39,809 nucleotides of DNA from Melioribacteraceae bacterium (GCA_026983795.1 JALSTI010000231.1:1-39809); one strand, 5' to 3'. Positions 23,998 through 32,504 are shown, numbered from the stretch's first letter. The notes: a model not told the origin generated them from the sequence alone. Numbers and translations: made by a program.

Positions 23998-25407
23998 ATA
24001 GCTGCAAATAAAAACAAAATTAAATTTTTAGGATATTTTTTTCTGTTGTTATTGTTTTTTTATGCGGTAATAATTTTAATATCCGGTAAAAATTTAACAT
24101 TTGCGGCTAAACCTTCCGATAATGCGGTCTTTTATTTTGCTTTATGCAGAATAATTATAGGAATATTTTTTGCAGTTTTTATCTTCTCTCTTCAGAAAAC
24201 AAAAATTACCCGAACGTTTCTGGTTGCTATTCTATTTATCGGATTTTTGGTAAGGTTAATTCTCATCTTCTCTCAACCCATTTTGGAAGATGATTATAAC
24301 AGGTATTTATGGGACGGAGCAACATTTTCCCATGGAATTAATCCTTATAAATACAGTCCTCTTCAAATAATGCAAAACGAGTCGGATCCCGAGTCCGAAA
24401 TTTCACGGTTGATTAAATTGGAAAAAGAATCCGGTCCAATTTTTCACCGTATAAATAATGCCTATTTAAGAACAAGTTATCCAATTTTCAGTCAAATTGT
24501 GTTTGCTGTTTCATATCTGATAAAACCATGGAGTATAACGGTTTGGAAATTATTGCTATTGCTTTTTGATATTGTTACGATTTTTTTAATTATCCGAATA
24601 TTAACCAAATTAAAACTTCCGCTTGTATTATTATCGATATATTGGTTAAATCCTATTGTAATTCACGAATTTTTTAACGCGGGACACATGGATGTTTTAA
24701 CATTTCCGTTTGTTTTACAAAGTATACTTTTTTACTTAAACCGGAAGTTAAACCTTGCTTCAATCTTTTTATCGTTGGCAATAGGATTTAAAATTTGGCC
24801 TATTTTGTTATTTCCGTTATTATTCAAAAAATTATCGGGCAATAAAAAATATTTACTCTTTTCTTTGTTATCGTTAATTGCTGTTGTGCTTATTGTTACT
24901 GTTCCTTTATTGGAAACACAATTAGACAGTACACTAGGATTAATAAAATATTCTACAAGTTGGGAGAATAATGATGCGGTATATAGAATTATAGATTTTT
25001 TAATAGAAAATATTCTTATGATTTTTAATAAACCTTACTTTTGCAGTTTATGTATTACAAGATGGGTTACGGTGATTTTGGTATTGATAACTACTTTTTA
25101 TTTTGCAATAAAAGAGGAAAATATAAACAACGCATTAATTGTAAAATCCTTTTTTATAATTGCAGTTTTATTCTTTTTAAGTCCTACCGAATTTCCATGG
25201 TATTATACGTGGGCAGTTATTTTTTTAGTTTTTACTCCAAATTTATCTTTTGTATTATATCCGGCATTTCTTCCTTTATTCCAATTAAAGTACAGGTGGG
25301 AATTTTTAATTTACATTGAGCATTTGCCGGTTTTAATAATATTTATATGGGAATTTGCGAAAGGGAGGAGTTCTTTTTATCAAAGGTTAGTAAAGGCTAA
25401 CCGGTAA
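23998..25407 (+). CDS. Polytopic membrane glycosyltransferase (GT87/mannosyltransferase-like)
   Basis: About ten hydrophobic helices surround a first loop with the family-like LEDDYNRYLWDGATFSHGINPY segment, whose acidic pair is expected to bind the polyprenyl-phosphate sugar donor in GT-C-type enzymes. No ATG, GTG or TTG occurs in frame before the first helix: a TTG at 24046 lies inside it. An ATA codon 5 bp after a GGAAGG site gives a sensible basic N-terminus (AANKNKIKF) and is taken as start with low certainty. Alternatively an ATG at 23961 reaches this frame if one T is lost from a run of eight T (23965-23972). It follows arsS directly and may add a sugar to the cluster's product. Confidence 0.7.
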   Translation: MAANKNKIKFLGYFFLLLLFFYAVIILISGKNLTFAAKPSDNAVFYFALCRIIIGIFFAVFIFSLQKTKITRTFLVAILFIGFLVRLILIFSQPILEDDYNRYLWDGATFSHGINPYKYSPLQIMQNESDPESEISRLIKLEKESGPIFHRINNAYLRTSYPIFSQIVFAVSYLIKPWSITVWKLLLLLFDIVTIFLIIRILTKLKLPLVLLSIYWLNPIVIHEFFNAGHMDVLTFPFVLQSILFYLNRKLNLASIFLSLAIGFKIWPILLFPLLFKKLSGNKKYLLFSLLSLIAVVLIVTVPLLETQLDSTLGLIKYSTSWENNDAVYRIIDFLIENILMIFNKPYFCSLCITRWVTVILVLITTFYFAIKEENINNALIVKSFFIIAVLFFLSPTEFPWYYTWAVIFLVFTPNLSFVLYPAFLPLFQLKYRWEFLIYIEHLPVLIIFIWEFAKGRSSFYQRLVKANR

Positions 25408-25430
25408 ATTTTACCGGTCAGCCCGAAAAA

Positions 25431-25883
25431 TTATTTGTTTTTTTTGTCGCTCCAAGTACTGAGCGCTTTTATTACGTCATTCATTACGTCTAAAACAACG
25501 TTACGGTTGCTTTTCTTTAAACTTTCTAAAATTTCCTCATGAATTTTAACATGATTTTTATTAAGATTTTTAATAAACGGTTTACTTTTGCTGGTTAAAT
25601 ACACAATCATATTCCTCTTATCGGCAGGATCGGGTTTCCTTTTAATAAGCTTTTTTTCTTCCAACGAAGTAAGAATATGAGTTGTTCTGCCGGGAGTAAT
25701 TCCCATTGCAGCTGTTATAAATTTAATCGTTAAAGAATCGTGGTTAGAAAATAACCTGAGACATCTAAATTCTGCAGGCGTAAGGTTAAATTGTGCTGCG
25801 AATATTTTTTCCTTGTCGTTGCAAGCCTTTGCCAGCTCGCAAGTTAAAGATGCCATCCTTTTTGCTAATTCTGAAGTAGACAT
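25431..25883 (-). CDS. MarR-family transcriptional regulator
   Basis: The 150-residue protein shows a MarR winged helix: helices around LTPAEFRCLRLF, recognition region ITPGRTTHILTSLEEKKLIKRKPDPADKRNMIVYLT (DxR wing motif), and terminal dimerisation helices. Such regulators repress divergent or own genes and release DNA on binding phenolics, oxidants or metals. It is convergent with the glycosyltransferase gene. Two palindromes upstream (25926-25941 and 25954-25979) are candidate operators. The divergent neighbour is a small membrane protein whose link to it is unproven. Confidence 0.9.
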   Translation of the reverse strand: MSTSELAKRMASLTCELAKACNDKEKIFAAQFNLTPAEFRCLRLFSNHDSLTIKFITAAMGITPGRTTHILTSLEEKKLIKRKPDPADKRNMIVYLTSKSKPFIKNLNKNHVKIHEEILESLKKSNRNVVLDVMNDVIKALSTWSDKKNK

Positions 25884-25925
25884 AATATTGCTCTTTGATT
25901 ATTGGAAAATATTTTACATTCTAAA

Positions 25926-25979
25926 CTAAAATTTATTTTAGAATTATTCAACATTATAAGTAAAATTTTATGCTTATAA
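25926..25979. promoter_or_regulatory. Two palindromes upstream of marR, candidate operators
   Basis: CTAAAAT-TT-ATTTTAG (25926-25941) is a perfect 16-bp dyad of MarR-site size, centred about 50 bp upstream of the start codon. TTATAAG (25954-25960) and CTTATAA (25973-25979) form a second dyad with a 12-bp spacer. The rest of 25884-26209 is AT-rich with no gene I can support. Confidence 0.5.
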
Positions 25980-26209
25980 ATTAAAATAATGCGTCGTTTA
26001 GCATGTTTTAAGGATATTTTTTTTCCGTATTTGCTTGGTTTTAATATAATCTTGAACAAAACTTACTAAATAAAATTCAGGTATATTTTTAAAAAAAATA
26101 TAAAACTGTTCTAAATCAAAATTATTTAAATAATATAATTGATGTAATTTTAAAAAACTATTATATTTCTCTACTAATAAATTAAGAAAATGTGAGGAGC
26201 GTCACTTTA

Positions 26210-26245
26210 ATGAAACAAGCGTCCACTATTTTTACGGTGAACTAA
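26210..26245 (+). CDS. Possible 11-codon leader ORF coupled to the next gene
   Basis: An ATG 12 bp after a GAGGAG site opens 11 codons (MKQASTIFTVN) ending in TAA immediately before the next ATG at 26246. The stop-start contact would allow translational coupling or leader-peptide control. It is too short for any statistical support. Confidence 0.3.
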   Translation: MKQASTIFTVN

Positions 26246-26476
26246 ATGATTAAATATGGTAAAAAACAAAAAGGCAGTGGCTCTATGGAAAACTATATAC
26301 AACAACCCTTAAGTAACCCATATTGGGACCCTAAAAAAGGCGACTTTTACAGCGAAGAAGCTCTTGCGGAAGAAAGGTTATACCGTAGAAAAGAAATAAT
26401 GAAAAAAGTTTCGATAGGTACGCTAATTTTACTTCATTTAGCACTTATGGTTTATGCAATTATCTATCTTGCTTAA
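26246..26476 (+). CDS. Small single-span membrane protein
   Basis: The 76-residue product has a polar N-terminal half with a Pro/Tyr-rich patch (NPYWDPKKGDFYSEE) and one C-terminal transmembrane helix (about residues 54-74, ending in AIIYLA). I do not recognise it. An in-frame ATG at 26285 is an alternative start; neither has a strong ribosome site, but the first abuts the stop of a mini-ORF with a GAGGAG site. The last codons form the left arm of a large perfect hairpin. It is divergent from the MarR gene and may be regulated by it. Confidence 0.5.
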   Translation: MIKYGKKQKGSGSMENYIQQPLSNPYWDPKKGDFYSEEALAEERLYRRKEIMKKVSIGTLILLHLALMVYAIIYLA

Positions 26477-26494
26477 TTGCAAGATAGATAATTG
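26457..26494. repeat. 16-bp perfect inverted repeat straddling a stop codon
   Basis: CAATTATCTATCTTGC (26457-26472) and GCAAGATAGATAATTG (26479-26494) are exact reverse complements with a 6-nt TTAATT loop. It is the longest perfect dyad I found in the window. It covers the last codons and stop of the small membrane protein gene. No proper T-tract follows, so it is either an atypical terminator, an mRNA-stabilising hairpin or a remnant element end. Confidence 0.85.
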
Positions 26495-26651
26495 TAAAGC
26501 TTTTCATCAAATTTGTAATTTTAAATTTCCTACTTATAAAAACATCCTTATCTTATTCTTTTTATTCACCTTAAATATCCTTTTATATTAAGAATTAATT
26601 TTTTTTGTTGGATAATATATTTATTTATTCAACACAATTGATTTTGATTCT

Positions 26652-26924
26652 ATGGTTACAAAAACCAACGAGCGAGAACTTGCATCGAAAATATCCGAAT
26701 GGATAAATGAGATAATTAAGCGTAATGATTTTCCTTTTACTTCGACTTTCAACGGAACCTACCAAATTAAAATTTCCAAAGACGATAAAATGATAAAACA
26801 AATAATAGCAAGGTATAAACAAAAACTAAAAGAAAGACTTGAACAAAACGCCCACAAAAAACTGCACGATTGGCATCTATCAGAAAAAATGGTAAAAGAA
26901 ATTTTGGGTGAGTGGATTTGGTGA
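26652..26924 (+). CDS. Orphan 90-residue protein, possibly a gene remnant
   Basis: The protein is highly charged, helical and without membrane or signal segments. Its first 30 residues (NERELASKISEWINEIIK then DFPF) resemble the opening of larger restriction/modification-associated proteins, while the rest does not continue that pattern, so an internally deleted remnant is possible. I cannot name a family with confidence. The ATG lacks a ribosome site. It converges on the PIN gene with only 2 bp between stop codons, inside a small accessory stretch beside a tRNA gene. Confidence 0.45.
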   Translation: MVTKTNERELASKISEWINEIIKRNDFPFTSTFNGTYQIKISKDDKMIKQIIARYKQKLKERLEQNAHKKLHDWHLSEKMVKEILGEWIW

Positions 26925-26926
26925 GA

Positions 26927-27499
26927 TTATTTATTTTCAAAATTTCCAAATAACTTTTTAATATTTTTCTCAAACGTTATTAAATTTGTCGGCAAATCAT
27001 TTTCATATTTCCAGTATTCTATAATTTGCTTAATCAATTCGATATCAATATGATTATTATCTTGCATAAGCTTCATTAGTTCCAATGTTGTTAAAATATC
27101 AACTTCAAACTCTTTACATACCTTAATCATATTCCGGTCGTCAGTTACCAAATTAATTCCCAATTCCAAAGCAGTTGCAATACAATAAATATCTTCGCGT
27201 GATAAATTATATCTTTTATCTTTTTGATATTGCCATATATGTTCATAAGTGTTTTCAATATCTGCTTGTTTTGTTTTCTTGATTATAAGTTTTTTCTTTC
27301 GGTTTTCTTTATATTCTTCTTGTCCAATCCAGTTAAACTTGCTCTGTAATCTGGAACTTCGATTTAATTCAATTTCAATTTCTTTGTGGATGTAAAGAGC
27401 AAAATTCTTTTTGCCGAATTCTTTACCTAAAAGTGGATGTATAGACTTGGCAAGTCTGAGGTAGGCATTGGTATCCAGTAATATTTTAGTTTGAGGCAT
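26927..27499 (-). CDS. PIN-domain protein, probable toxin-like RNase
   Basis: The 190-residue protein starts with a PIN strand LLDTNAYLRL (catalytic Asp9) and later shows SREDIYCIATALELGINLVTDD, carrying the remaining acidic metal-binding residues of PIN nucleases. Length is longer than VapC toxins (about 130), with about 40 extra C-terminal residues. Its start overlaps the 3' end of the upstream XRE-ImmA/IrrE gene by 14 bp, so the two are translated as a coupled pair. This XRE/metallopeptidase plus PIN-like layout recurs in accessory regions and is read as a toxin-antitoxin or defence-type pair. The RNA target is unknown. Confidence 0.8.
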   Translation of the reverse strand: MPQTKILLDTNAYLRLAKSIHPLLGKEFGKKNFALYIHKEIEIELNRSSRLQSKFNWIGQEEYKENRKKKLIIKKTKQADIENTYEHIWQYQKDKRYNLSREDIYCIATALELGINLVTDDRNMIKVCKEFEVDILTTLELMKLMQDNNHIDIELIKQIIEYWKYENDLPTNLITFEKNIKKLFGNFENK

Positions 27500-28622
27500 T
27501 TGTCAAATATGCATAAATTTCTTTAATATCTGTTGGTGGAATATTAAATATGGTTTTTAAATAATTAGTAGTAATCTTATGTTTTTTGTTGCATTCTCTA
27601 AGCAAATTGAAAATAGGTGTGTTGAATTTTTTTTCTGCAATTTCAATATATTTTTCAACAGTAGGTTTTTCTTTTCCTAAAAGTAATTCGCTTACCAAGC
27701 TGTAATTCTTCGTGAATTTGGTTGTAATAGCATAAAAACTATTTCCTTCTAAGTCAATGATTTTTAATCCATGATGTTTCGCATATTTATTTATTTCTTT
27801 AAGGATTGTAATTGGAGATATAATAAGATCGGAAGCAGTACTTATAATTGAATTGATCTTTTTTGTTTTACTTTTGAATAATAAAATTTCGTAATACTTT
27901 CTCTTAGCTAATTCTTCAGGAAATAAAAAAGCGCCGGCAAAATCATCTGCAAATTTTTCAGCTTTGTTATTAACAAGCGAAGGTGTTAAAATATGCCCCA
28001 GTTCATGCGAGAACCAAAATTTAAAATCAAATATATTGGTATCTAAATTTATATAAATCCAAGTGGTTTGACTTTTAGGAAGATAAATATGAATCGCATT
28101 TTCATGGTTCCTTTTGTTCCCTAGAAGAACTGGAATCAAAATAACATTTAAAGAATTTAAAATATTTATAATTTCATCAAATTTAATTTTCCAATCAGAA
28201 ATATTAAAGTTCTCTCTTATTATACTTGCAGCGCTTTGAATGTATTTGTAATTGTTTCTTGGTTCTTTTAATTCCGGAGGCTTTATCATCATATTGTTAG
28301 GTAAAAAATCTACTAACTGTTCAAGAGCATAGCCCATTTCTTTAGCTTTTTTATAATGAATATCTTTTGTTTTTGCCGATCCTACTTTTCTGAATGCTAT
28401 TCGAGGTTCCAAACTTGTATCAATGTTAACAAGGTCGGAATATTTAATATTTAGAATTTTGCTTAATTTTAATAATTCAGAAGGTCTTGGAAATGTTTGA
28501 TTATTAAACCACAATGATACAGCTTGCTTAGTTAATCCAAGTTCTTCACTTAATTTTGTTTGGGAGAGTCCATATTCAGCAATTTTCTCTTTTATGAGTT
28601 CTGTCTTAAGTGATTTTTTCAT
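27486..28622 (-). CDS. XRE-family HTH protein with ImmA/IrrE metallopeptidase domain
   Basis: From the chosen ATG the 378-residue product begins with an XRE helix-turn-helix (about 18-45: GLSQTKLSEELGLTKQAVSLW). A central ImmA/IrrE (M78-like) domain follows with the zinc motif HELGH in WFSHELGHILTP near residue 200. Family members cleave or control repressors; in two-gene units with a nuclease they act as the antitoxin-like regulator. A TTG 45 bp upstream is in frame but lies within the promoter repeat and has no ribosome site. Transcription from the promoter just upstream would give a leaderless mRNA. It precedes and overlaps the PIN gene. Confidence 0.85.
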   Translation of the reverse strand: MKKSLKTELIKEKIAEYGLSQTKLSEELGLTKQAVSLWFNNQTFPRPSELLKLSKILNIKYSDLVNIDTSLEPRIAFRKVGSAKTKDIHYKKAKEMGYALEQLVDFLPNNMMIKPPELKEPRNNYKYIQSAASIIRENFNISDWKIKFDEIINILNSLNVILIPVLLGNKRNHENAIHIYLPKSQTTWIYINLDTNIFDFKFWFSHELGHILTPSLVNNKAEKFADDFAGAFLFPEELAKRKYYEILLFKSKTKKINSIISTASDLIISPITILKEINKYAKHHGLKIIDLEGNSFYAITTKFTKNYSLVSELLLGKEKPTVEKYIEIAEKKFNTPIFNLLRECNKKHKITTNYLKTIFNIPPTDIKEIYAYLTNASN

Positions 28623-28628
28623 ATTGTA

Positions 28629-28667
28629 AAAATAACGTAAAAGCTCACGCTTGTCAAGTTTTGTCAA
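28629..28667 (-). promoter_or_regulatory. Promoter and tandem repeat of the XRE-PIN unit
   Basis: On the minus strand TTGACA (28657-28652) and TATTTT (28634-28629) are separated by exactly 17 bp, a near-consensus sigma-70 layout. The hexamer TTGACA is repeated 10 bp upstream (28667-28662), making a tandem ACTTGACAA-type repeat over the -35 box that could be the XRE autorepression site. The expected start point falls at the ATG, implying a leaderless transcript. Confidence 0.65.
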
Positions 28668-28811
28668 GTTTTTAATCTATCGGGTAAAGAATAAATGCTT
28701 TTGTTAAACATTAATTTAAATTAAAAACACCAAAATAAGTTAATGATTTTCATTTTGTAAAATATGGAAGTACCTGAAGAGGGATTTAATGGGAGTTACT
28801 AATTGATAATT

Positions 28812-28847
28812 AATAAAAAAAACCTCAACAAAAGTTGAGGATTTTTT
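28812..28847 (-). terminator. Terminator of the tRNA gene (bidirectional form)
   Basis: CCTCAAC (28823-28829) and GTTGAGG (28834-28840) flank an AAAA loop with A-runs on the left and T-runs on the right. On the minus strand this is a stem followed by eight U just downstream of the tRNA. Confidence 0.88.
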
Positions 28848-28852
28848 CTTAG

Positions 28853-28925
<73 letters not shown>

Positions 28926-29044
28926 ATGTAAAATTTAGGGACACAAATATAATTACTAAACTAATAAAGAGCAAACCATAATATTATATTTTTTATTATT
29001 TTTAACTATCATCTCATAAATTATTCTTTTTATCATATTGGAAT

Positions 29045-30748
29045 ATGTTAAAGTCGCTTCAAATAAAAAATTACGCTTTAATTGAAAATATTTACGTAGA
29101 GTTTGGCAACGGTCTAAATATTATTACCGGAGAAACCGGAGCGGGAAAATCAATTTTAATTGGAGCTATGGGATTACTCCTTGGAGAACGCGCTTCTTCG
29201 CAAATAGTAAGAAAAGGAGCTAATAAAGCCGTTATAGAAGGAATTTTTGACGTAAAGAATAATAAAAGCGTCGAAAAAGTTTTGCATAATTATAATCTGG
29301 ATTTTGAAGATGATTTAATTATCCGGAGGGAAATTCCCGTTAAAGGTTCCGCTAGAAACTTCATAAATGATACTCCGGTTAATCTTTCGCAAATTAAAGA
29401 AATCGGAAATATTCTTGTAGATTTGCACGGTCAGCACGATCATCAATCGTTGCTGAAAACAGAAGAACAATTAAAAGTGTTGGATGAATTCGGCGATTAC
29501 TCAAACCTCCTTTCCCGGTTTTCTTCGCTCTATCTTAAATTCAAACAAAAACAAAATGAATTGTTGGAATTATTATCGAAAGAAGAAACCCTGAAGCAAA
29601 AAAGTGAATTTTATTCGTTTCAACTTAGTGAAATCGAAAAAATCAATCCGCAGTTAAATGAAGACATCGAGCTTGAAAATGAGTTGAAAATTCTGGAAAA
29701 TTCGGAAAAATTTTTAAGTAATTCGAAATTGATATATCAAAAACTTTATGAAGAGGAAAATTCGGTCCACGATGCCTTAACTGAAATAAAACGGTTAATT
29801 GACGAATTGGCTGAAGTTGACGCTTCTTTTAATAAACAAAACGAAGAATTAAACAGTATAATTGTTACAGTAGACGATTTATCTTCATTTTTCCGGGAAT
29901 ATTATCAAAATTTGGATTTGGATACTGAAAATGTTGAACATTTACGTCAGCGGTTGGGTCAGTTAAATTTATTAAAGAAAAAATACGGTTCCTCCATTAA
30001 TTCAATTCTCAATTATAAAAAGAAAATTTCCGAAGAAATTGAATTATCTGAAAATTATGAAGAAAAAATTAACGGAATAAAGAGCGATATAGAAAAATTA
30101 AGAGCCGAATTGAGCGGAATTGGTGAGAAAATTTCTGAAAAAAGAAAAAAATCGGCTTTGGAAGTTAAGAAAGGCGTAGAAGCCGGATTAAAAAAATTGG
30201 GAATTGTAAATTCTATTTTCGAAATTGTATTTTCAAGAAGCAAAGCCGGTACAAACGATGAGAATTTTGTAACGATAAATAATGAAAAAATTAAAATAAC
30301 TTCTAAAGGAATTGATGAAATAGAGTTTTATATATCAACAAATTTGGGCGAGGAAATTAAACCGCTTTCCAAAGTTGCTTCTGGCGGAGAAATTTCACGG
30401 ATTATGCTTGCATTAAAATCCGTGCTGGCTAAAACCGATAAACTGCCATTATTAATATTTGATGAAATTGATACGGGAGTTAGCGGCAGAATAGCTCAAA
30501 AAGTAGGAAAAGCAATGAAATCTTTAGCCTCTTTTCATCAATTAATTGCAATTACTCATTTGCCGCAAATAGCCGGATTAGCCGATCATCATTATCTTGT
30601 TGAAAAAAAACAAGTAGACAACCGGGTTATAAGTAATCTGTATAAATTGAACAATGAAGAAAGAGTAAATGAAGTGGCTAAATTGATGAGCGGCGAGGAA
30701 ATAACCGAAATAAACCTGCAAAGCGCTAAAACATTAATGCAGAAATAA
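29045..30748 (+). CDS. recN: DNA repair protein RecN
   Basis: The 567-residue SMC-like ATPase has the N-terminal Walker A (ITGETGAGKSILIGAMG, near residue 28), a long central coiled coil (about 150-370), the ABC signature SKVASGGEISRIMLALK near 453 and Walker B PLLIFDEIDTGVSG near 476, followed by the D-loop and ITHLPQIAG switch. RecN holds broken chromosome ends together during recombinational repair. Length and all motifs agree with the family (about 550-570). The next gene is 113 bp on and seems independent. Confidence 0.96.
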   Translation: MLKSLQIKNYALIENIYVEFGNGLNIITGETGAGKSILIGAMGLLLGERASSQIVRKGANKAVIEGIFDVKNNKSVEKVLHNYNLDFEDDLIIRREIPVKGSARNFINDTPVNLSQIKEIGNILVDLHGQHDHQSLLKTEEQLKVLDEFGDYSNLLSRFSSLYLKFKQKQNELLELLSKEETLKQKSEFYSFQLSEIEKINPQLNEDIELENELKILENSEKFLSNSKLIYQKLYEEENSVHDALTEIKRLIDELAEVDASFNKQNEELNSIIVTVDDLSSFFREYYQNLDLDTENVEHLRQRLGQLNLLKKKYGSSINSILNYKKKISEEIELSENYEEKINGIKSDIEKLRAELSGIGEKISEKRKKSALEVKKGVEAGLKKLGIVNSIFEIVFSRSKAGTNDENFVTINNEKIKITSKGIDEIEFYISTNLGEEIKPLSKVASGGEISRIMLALKSVLAKTDKLPLLIFDEIDTGVSGRIAQKVGKAMKSLASFHQLIAITHLPQIAGLADHHYLVEKKQVDNRVISNLYKLNNEERVNEVAKLMSGEEITEINLQSAKTLMQK

Positions 30749-30861
30749 ATATTTTTGTTGCGATTGGAAATTTGTCCATTAAATTTCTGAAATGTTTTTT
30801 CGAATATAGTACTTACGATGTTTTCTTAAATATTTTCTCCATATAAAGAAAGGAGCTTTAG

Positions 30862-31740
30862 ATGAAAAAACATCTTTCTTGGTTAATTATTACTCTTTTA
30901 TTTGCTTCGCAAGTAAATGCGCAATTAGAGGACCGCTTCGGATATCTTCTTGAAAAAGATTTATCGGCGTATGCGCAACCGCTTGCAACATCACTCGGTG
31001 TAGCTTTTAATTCCGGCGGTTATCATGATGCATCAGTATCAAAACTATTCGGATTTTCAATTGGAGTTAAAGGAATGTTTATTTTCATTCCCGATAATCA
31101 AAAAACTTTTACTCCGCAAGGTTTACCGGCCGGATATAACGCGACTGAAGAAACGGCAACAATTTATGGTAACAAAGGCGCAGCATACAGCGGACCTTTA
31201 GGCTATTTGACTTATCCACCCGGTCTTGACAGGTCTTGGGTACCCGCAGCTTTTCCGCAAGCAACCGTAAGCGTATTGGGTACTGAATTATTGGTTAGAT
31301 ATTTGCCTACTATAAAAGTGGGCGACGAAGAATTGGATTTGTTTGGATTTGGAATTAAACATAGTGTTAGTCAGTATATCCCGCTTTTACCTGTGGATAT
31401 TGCTGTTCAATTTTTATATAACAAATTAACAATTACAAATCTTCTTGATGTTAAAAATACCGCCTTTAACATTCATGCAAGTAAATCTTTGGGAGTATTG
31501 TTAGTGTACGGTGGATTGCAATATGAATCTACATCTGTGGATTTTACTTATAAATTCACCGATCCAAATGGAATTTCACCCGGTCAAAAAAATCAGGAAA
31601 TTACTTTAAGTCTTAACGGTGAAAATTCATTTAGAGTTACCGTAGGCGCAGCTCTTAAATTGGCGTTTTTTGTATTAAACGCCGATTATAGCGTTGGTTC
31701 GCAAGGTGTATTTACAACTGGTTTTTCTTTCGAATTTTAA
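30862..31740 (+). CDS. Outer-membrane beta-barrel-like protein, DUF6588-like
   Basis: A signal peptide (cleavage near VNA-QL) precedes a 270-residue beta-rich protein. It opens LEDRFGYLLEKDLSAYAQPLATSLGVAFNSGGYHDA, a pattern I associate with the DUF6588 family common in Bacteroidota/Ignavibacteria genomes, and ends in an aromatic outer-membrane-type strand (GFSFEF). It probably forms a small barrel; function unknown. A strong AAAGGAG site is present. It lies 11 bp upstream of a lipoprotein gene, so the two probably act together. Confidence 0.65.
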   Translation: MKKHLSWLIITLLFASQVNAQLEDRFGYLLEKDLSAYAQPLATSLGVAFNSGGYHDASVSKLFGFSIGVKGMFIFIPDNQKTFTPQGLPAGYNATEETATIYGNKGAAYSGPLGYLTYPPGLDRSWVPAAFPQATVSVLGTELLVRYLPTIKVGDEELDLFGFGIKHSVSQYIPLLPVDIAVQFLYNKLTITNLLDVKNTAFNIHASKSLGVLLVYGGLQYESTSVDFTYKFTDPNGISPGQKNQEITLSLNGENSFRVTVGAALKLAFFVLNADYSVGSQGVFTTGFSFEF

Positions 31741-31751
31741 AGGAGTATAAT

Positions 31752-32309
31752 ATGAAAATAATCAATAAACTTTTATTGTTCGTTGCTCTTACCGCTTCAG
31801 TTATTTTACTGAGTAGTTGTAATTTAGCGGATTCTCTAACTACTCTTCCCGTTAATATTCCTATTTCCGTTAATTTTTCAACAGGCGGAAATAACAGTAC
31901 GGTTGCGGGTTCGAGCGAATTTTGTTTGGAAAACAATGAAACATTCCAGAAATATCAAGATAAAATTAAAAAAATCAAAATTGTGAAAATTGCAATTCGA
32001 ACTGTAAGTTATTCTCCGCAGGATATGAAAGGGGACCTTAACGTATCGGTTAAAGATGATCAGGGAAATGTTCTGTTTTCCGAATCTTTAACGGATATTA
32101 ATCCCGGCGATTATATTAACACACCTTTCGAGTTCACGCTTTCGGCTAGTGAAATTGAAGCGTTTGACAACTATTTACAGAGCGTATTAGACGCAAACCG
32201 AAGTATTTGCTTCACTGGATCGTTAAATTTGCAAATTACAAACGGAAACGCGCCGTATGTTTTTAACGGTGCCTTGGATGTTGTTTTTGAAGCCGAAACC
32301 GAATTGTAA
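31752..32309 (+). CDS. Small lipoprotein of unknown function
   Basis: The signal sequence ends in LLSSC, giving lipidated Cys23. The mature 163-residue part is predicted beta-sandwich-like, with two further cysteines (in EFCLEN and SICFTG) that could form a disulfide. A good AAGGAG site precedes it and it follows the barrel gene at 11 bp, ending at a terminator 27 bp on. No family recognised. Confidence 0.7.
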   Translation: MKIINKLLLFVALTASVILLSSCNLADSLTTLPVNIPISVNFSTGGNNSTVAGSSEFCLENNETFQKYQDKIKKIKIVKIAIRTVSYSPQDMKGDLNVSVKDDQGNVLFSESLTDINPGDYINTPFEFTLSASEIEAFDNYLQSVLDANRSICFTGSLNLQITNGNAPYVFNGALDVVFEAETEL

Positions 32310-32336
32310 AACAATTATTATCTATCCTTTTTTTGG

Positions 32337-32375
32337 TGGAATCCGTTTGATTTGTTATGCGGATTCCATTTTTTT
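32337..32375 (+). terminator. Intrinsic terminator after the lipoprotein gene
   Basis: A 9-bp perfect stem TGGAATCCG / CGGATTCCA with a 14-nt loop is followed by seven T. Confidence 0.88.
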
Positions 32376-32504
32376 ATTCACATAATACACTTCGCATACA
32401 AGACTTCCAGCAATTAAATAAAATTCAGTTACAGATTTACAGCCAAAATTTTTTCTAAAAAATTCGTATGTTTAATTTTAGAACAAAAACCAAAGTATTT
32501 GTTA

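Noticed and set aside
28623-28667. TTG start for the XRE-ImmA/IrrE gene
   Set aside because: The TTG is part of the tandem TTGACA promoter repeat and has no ribosome site; the ATG at 28622 keeps the whole HTH domain.
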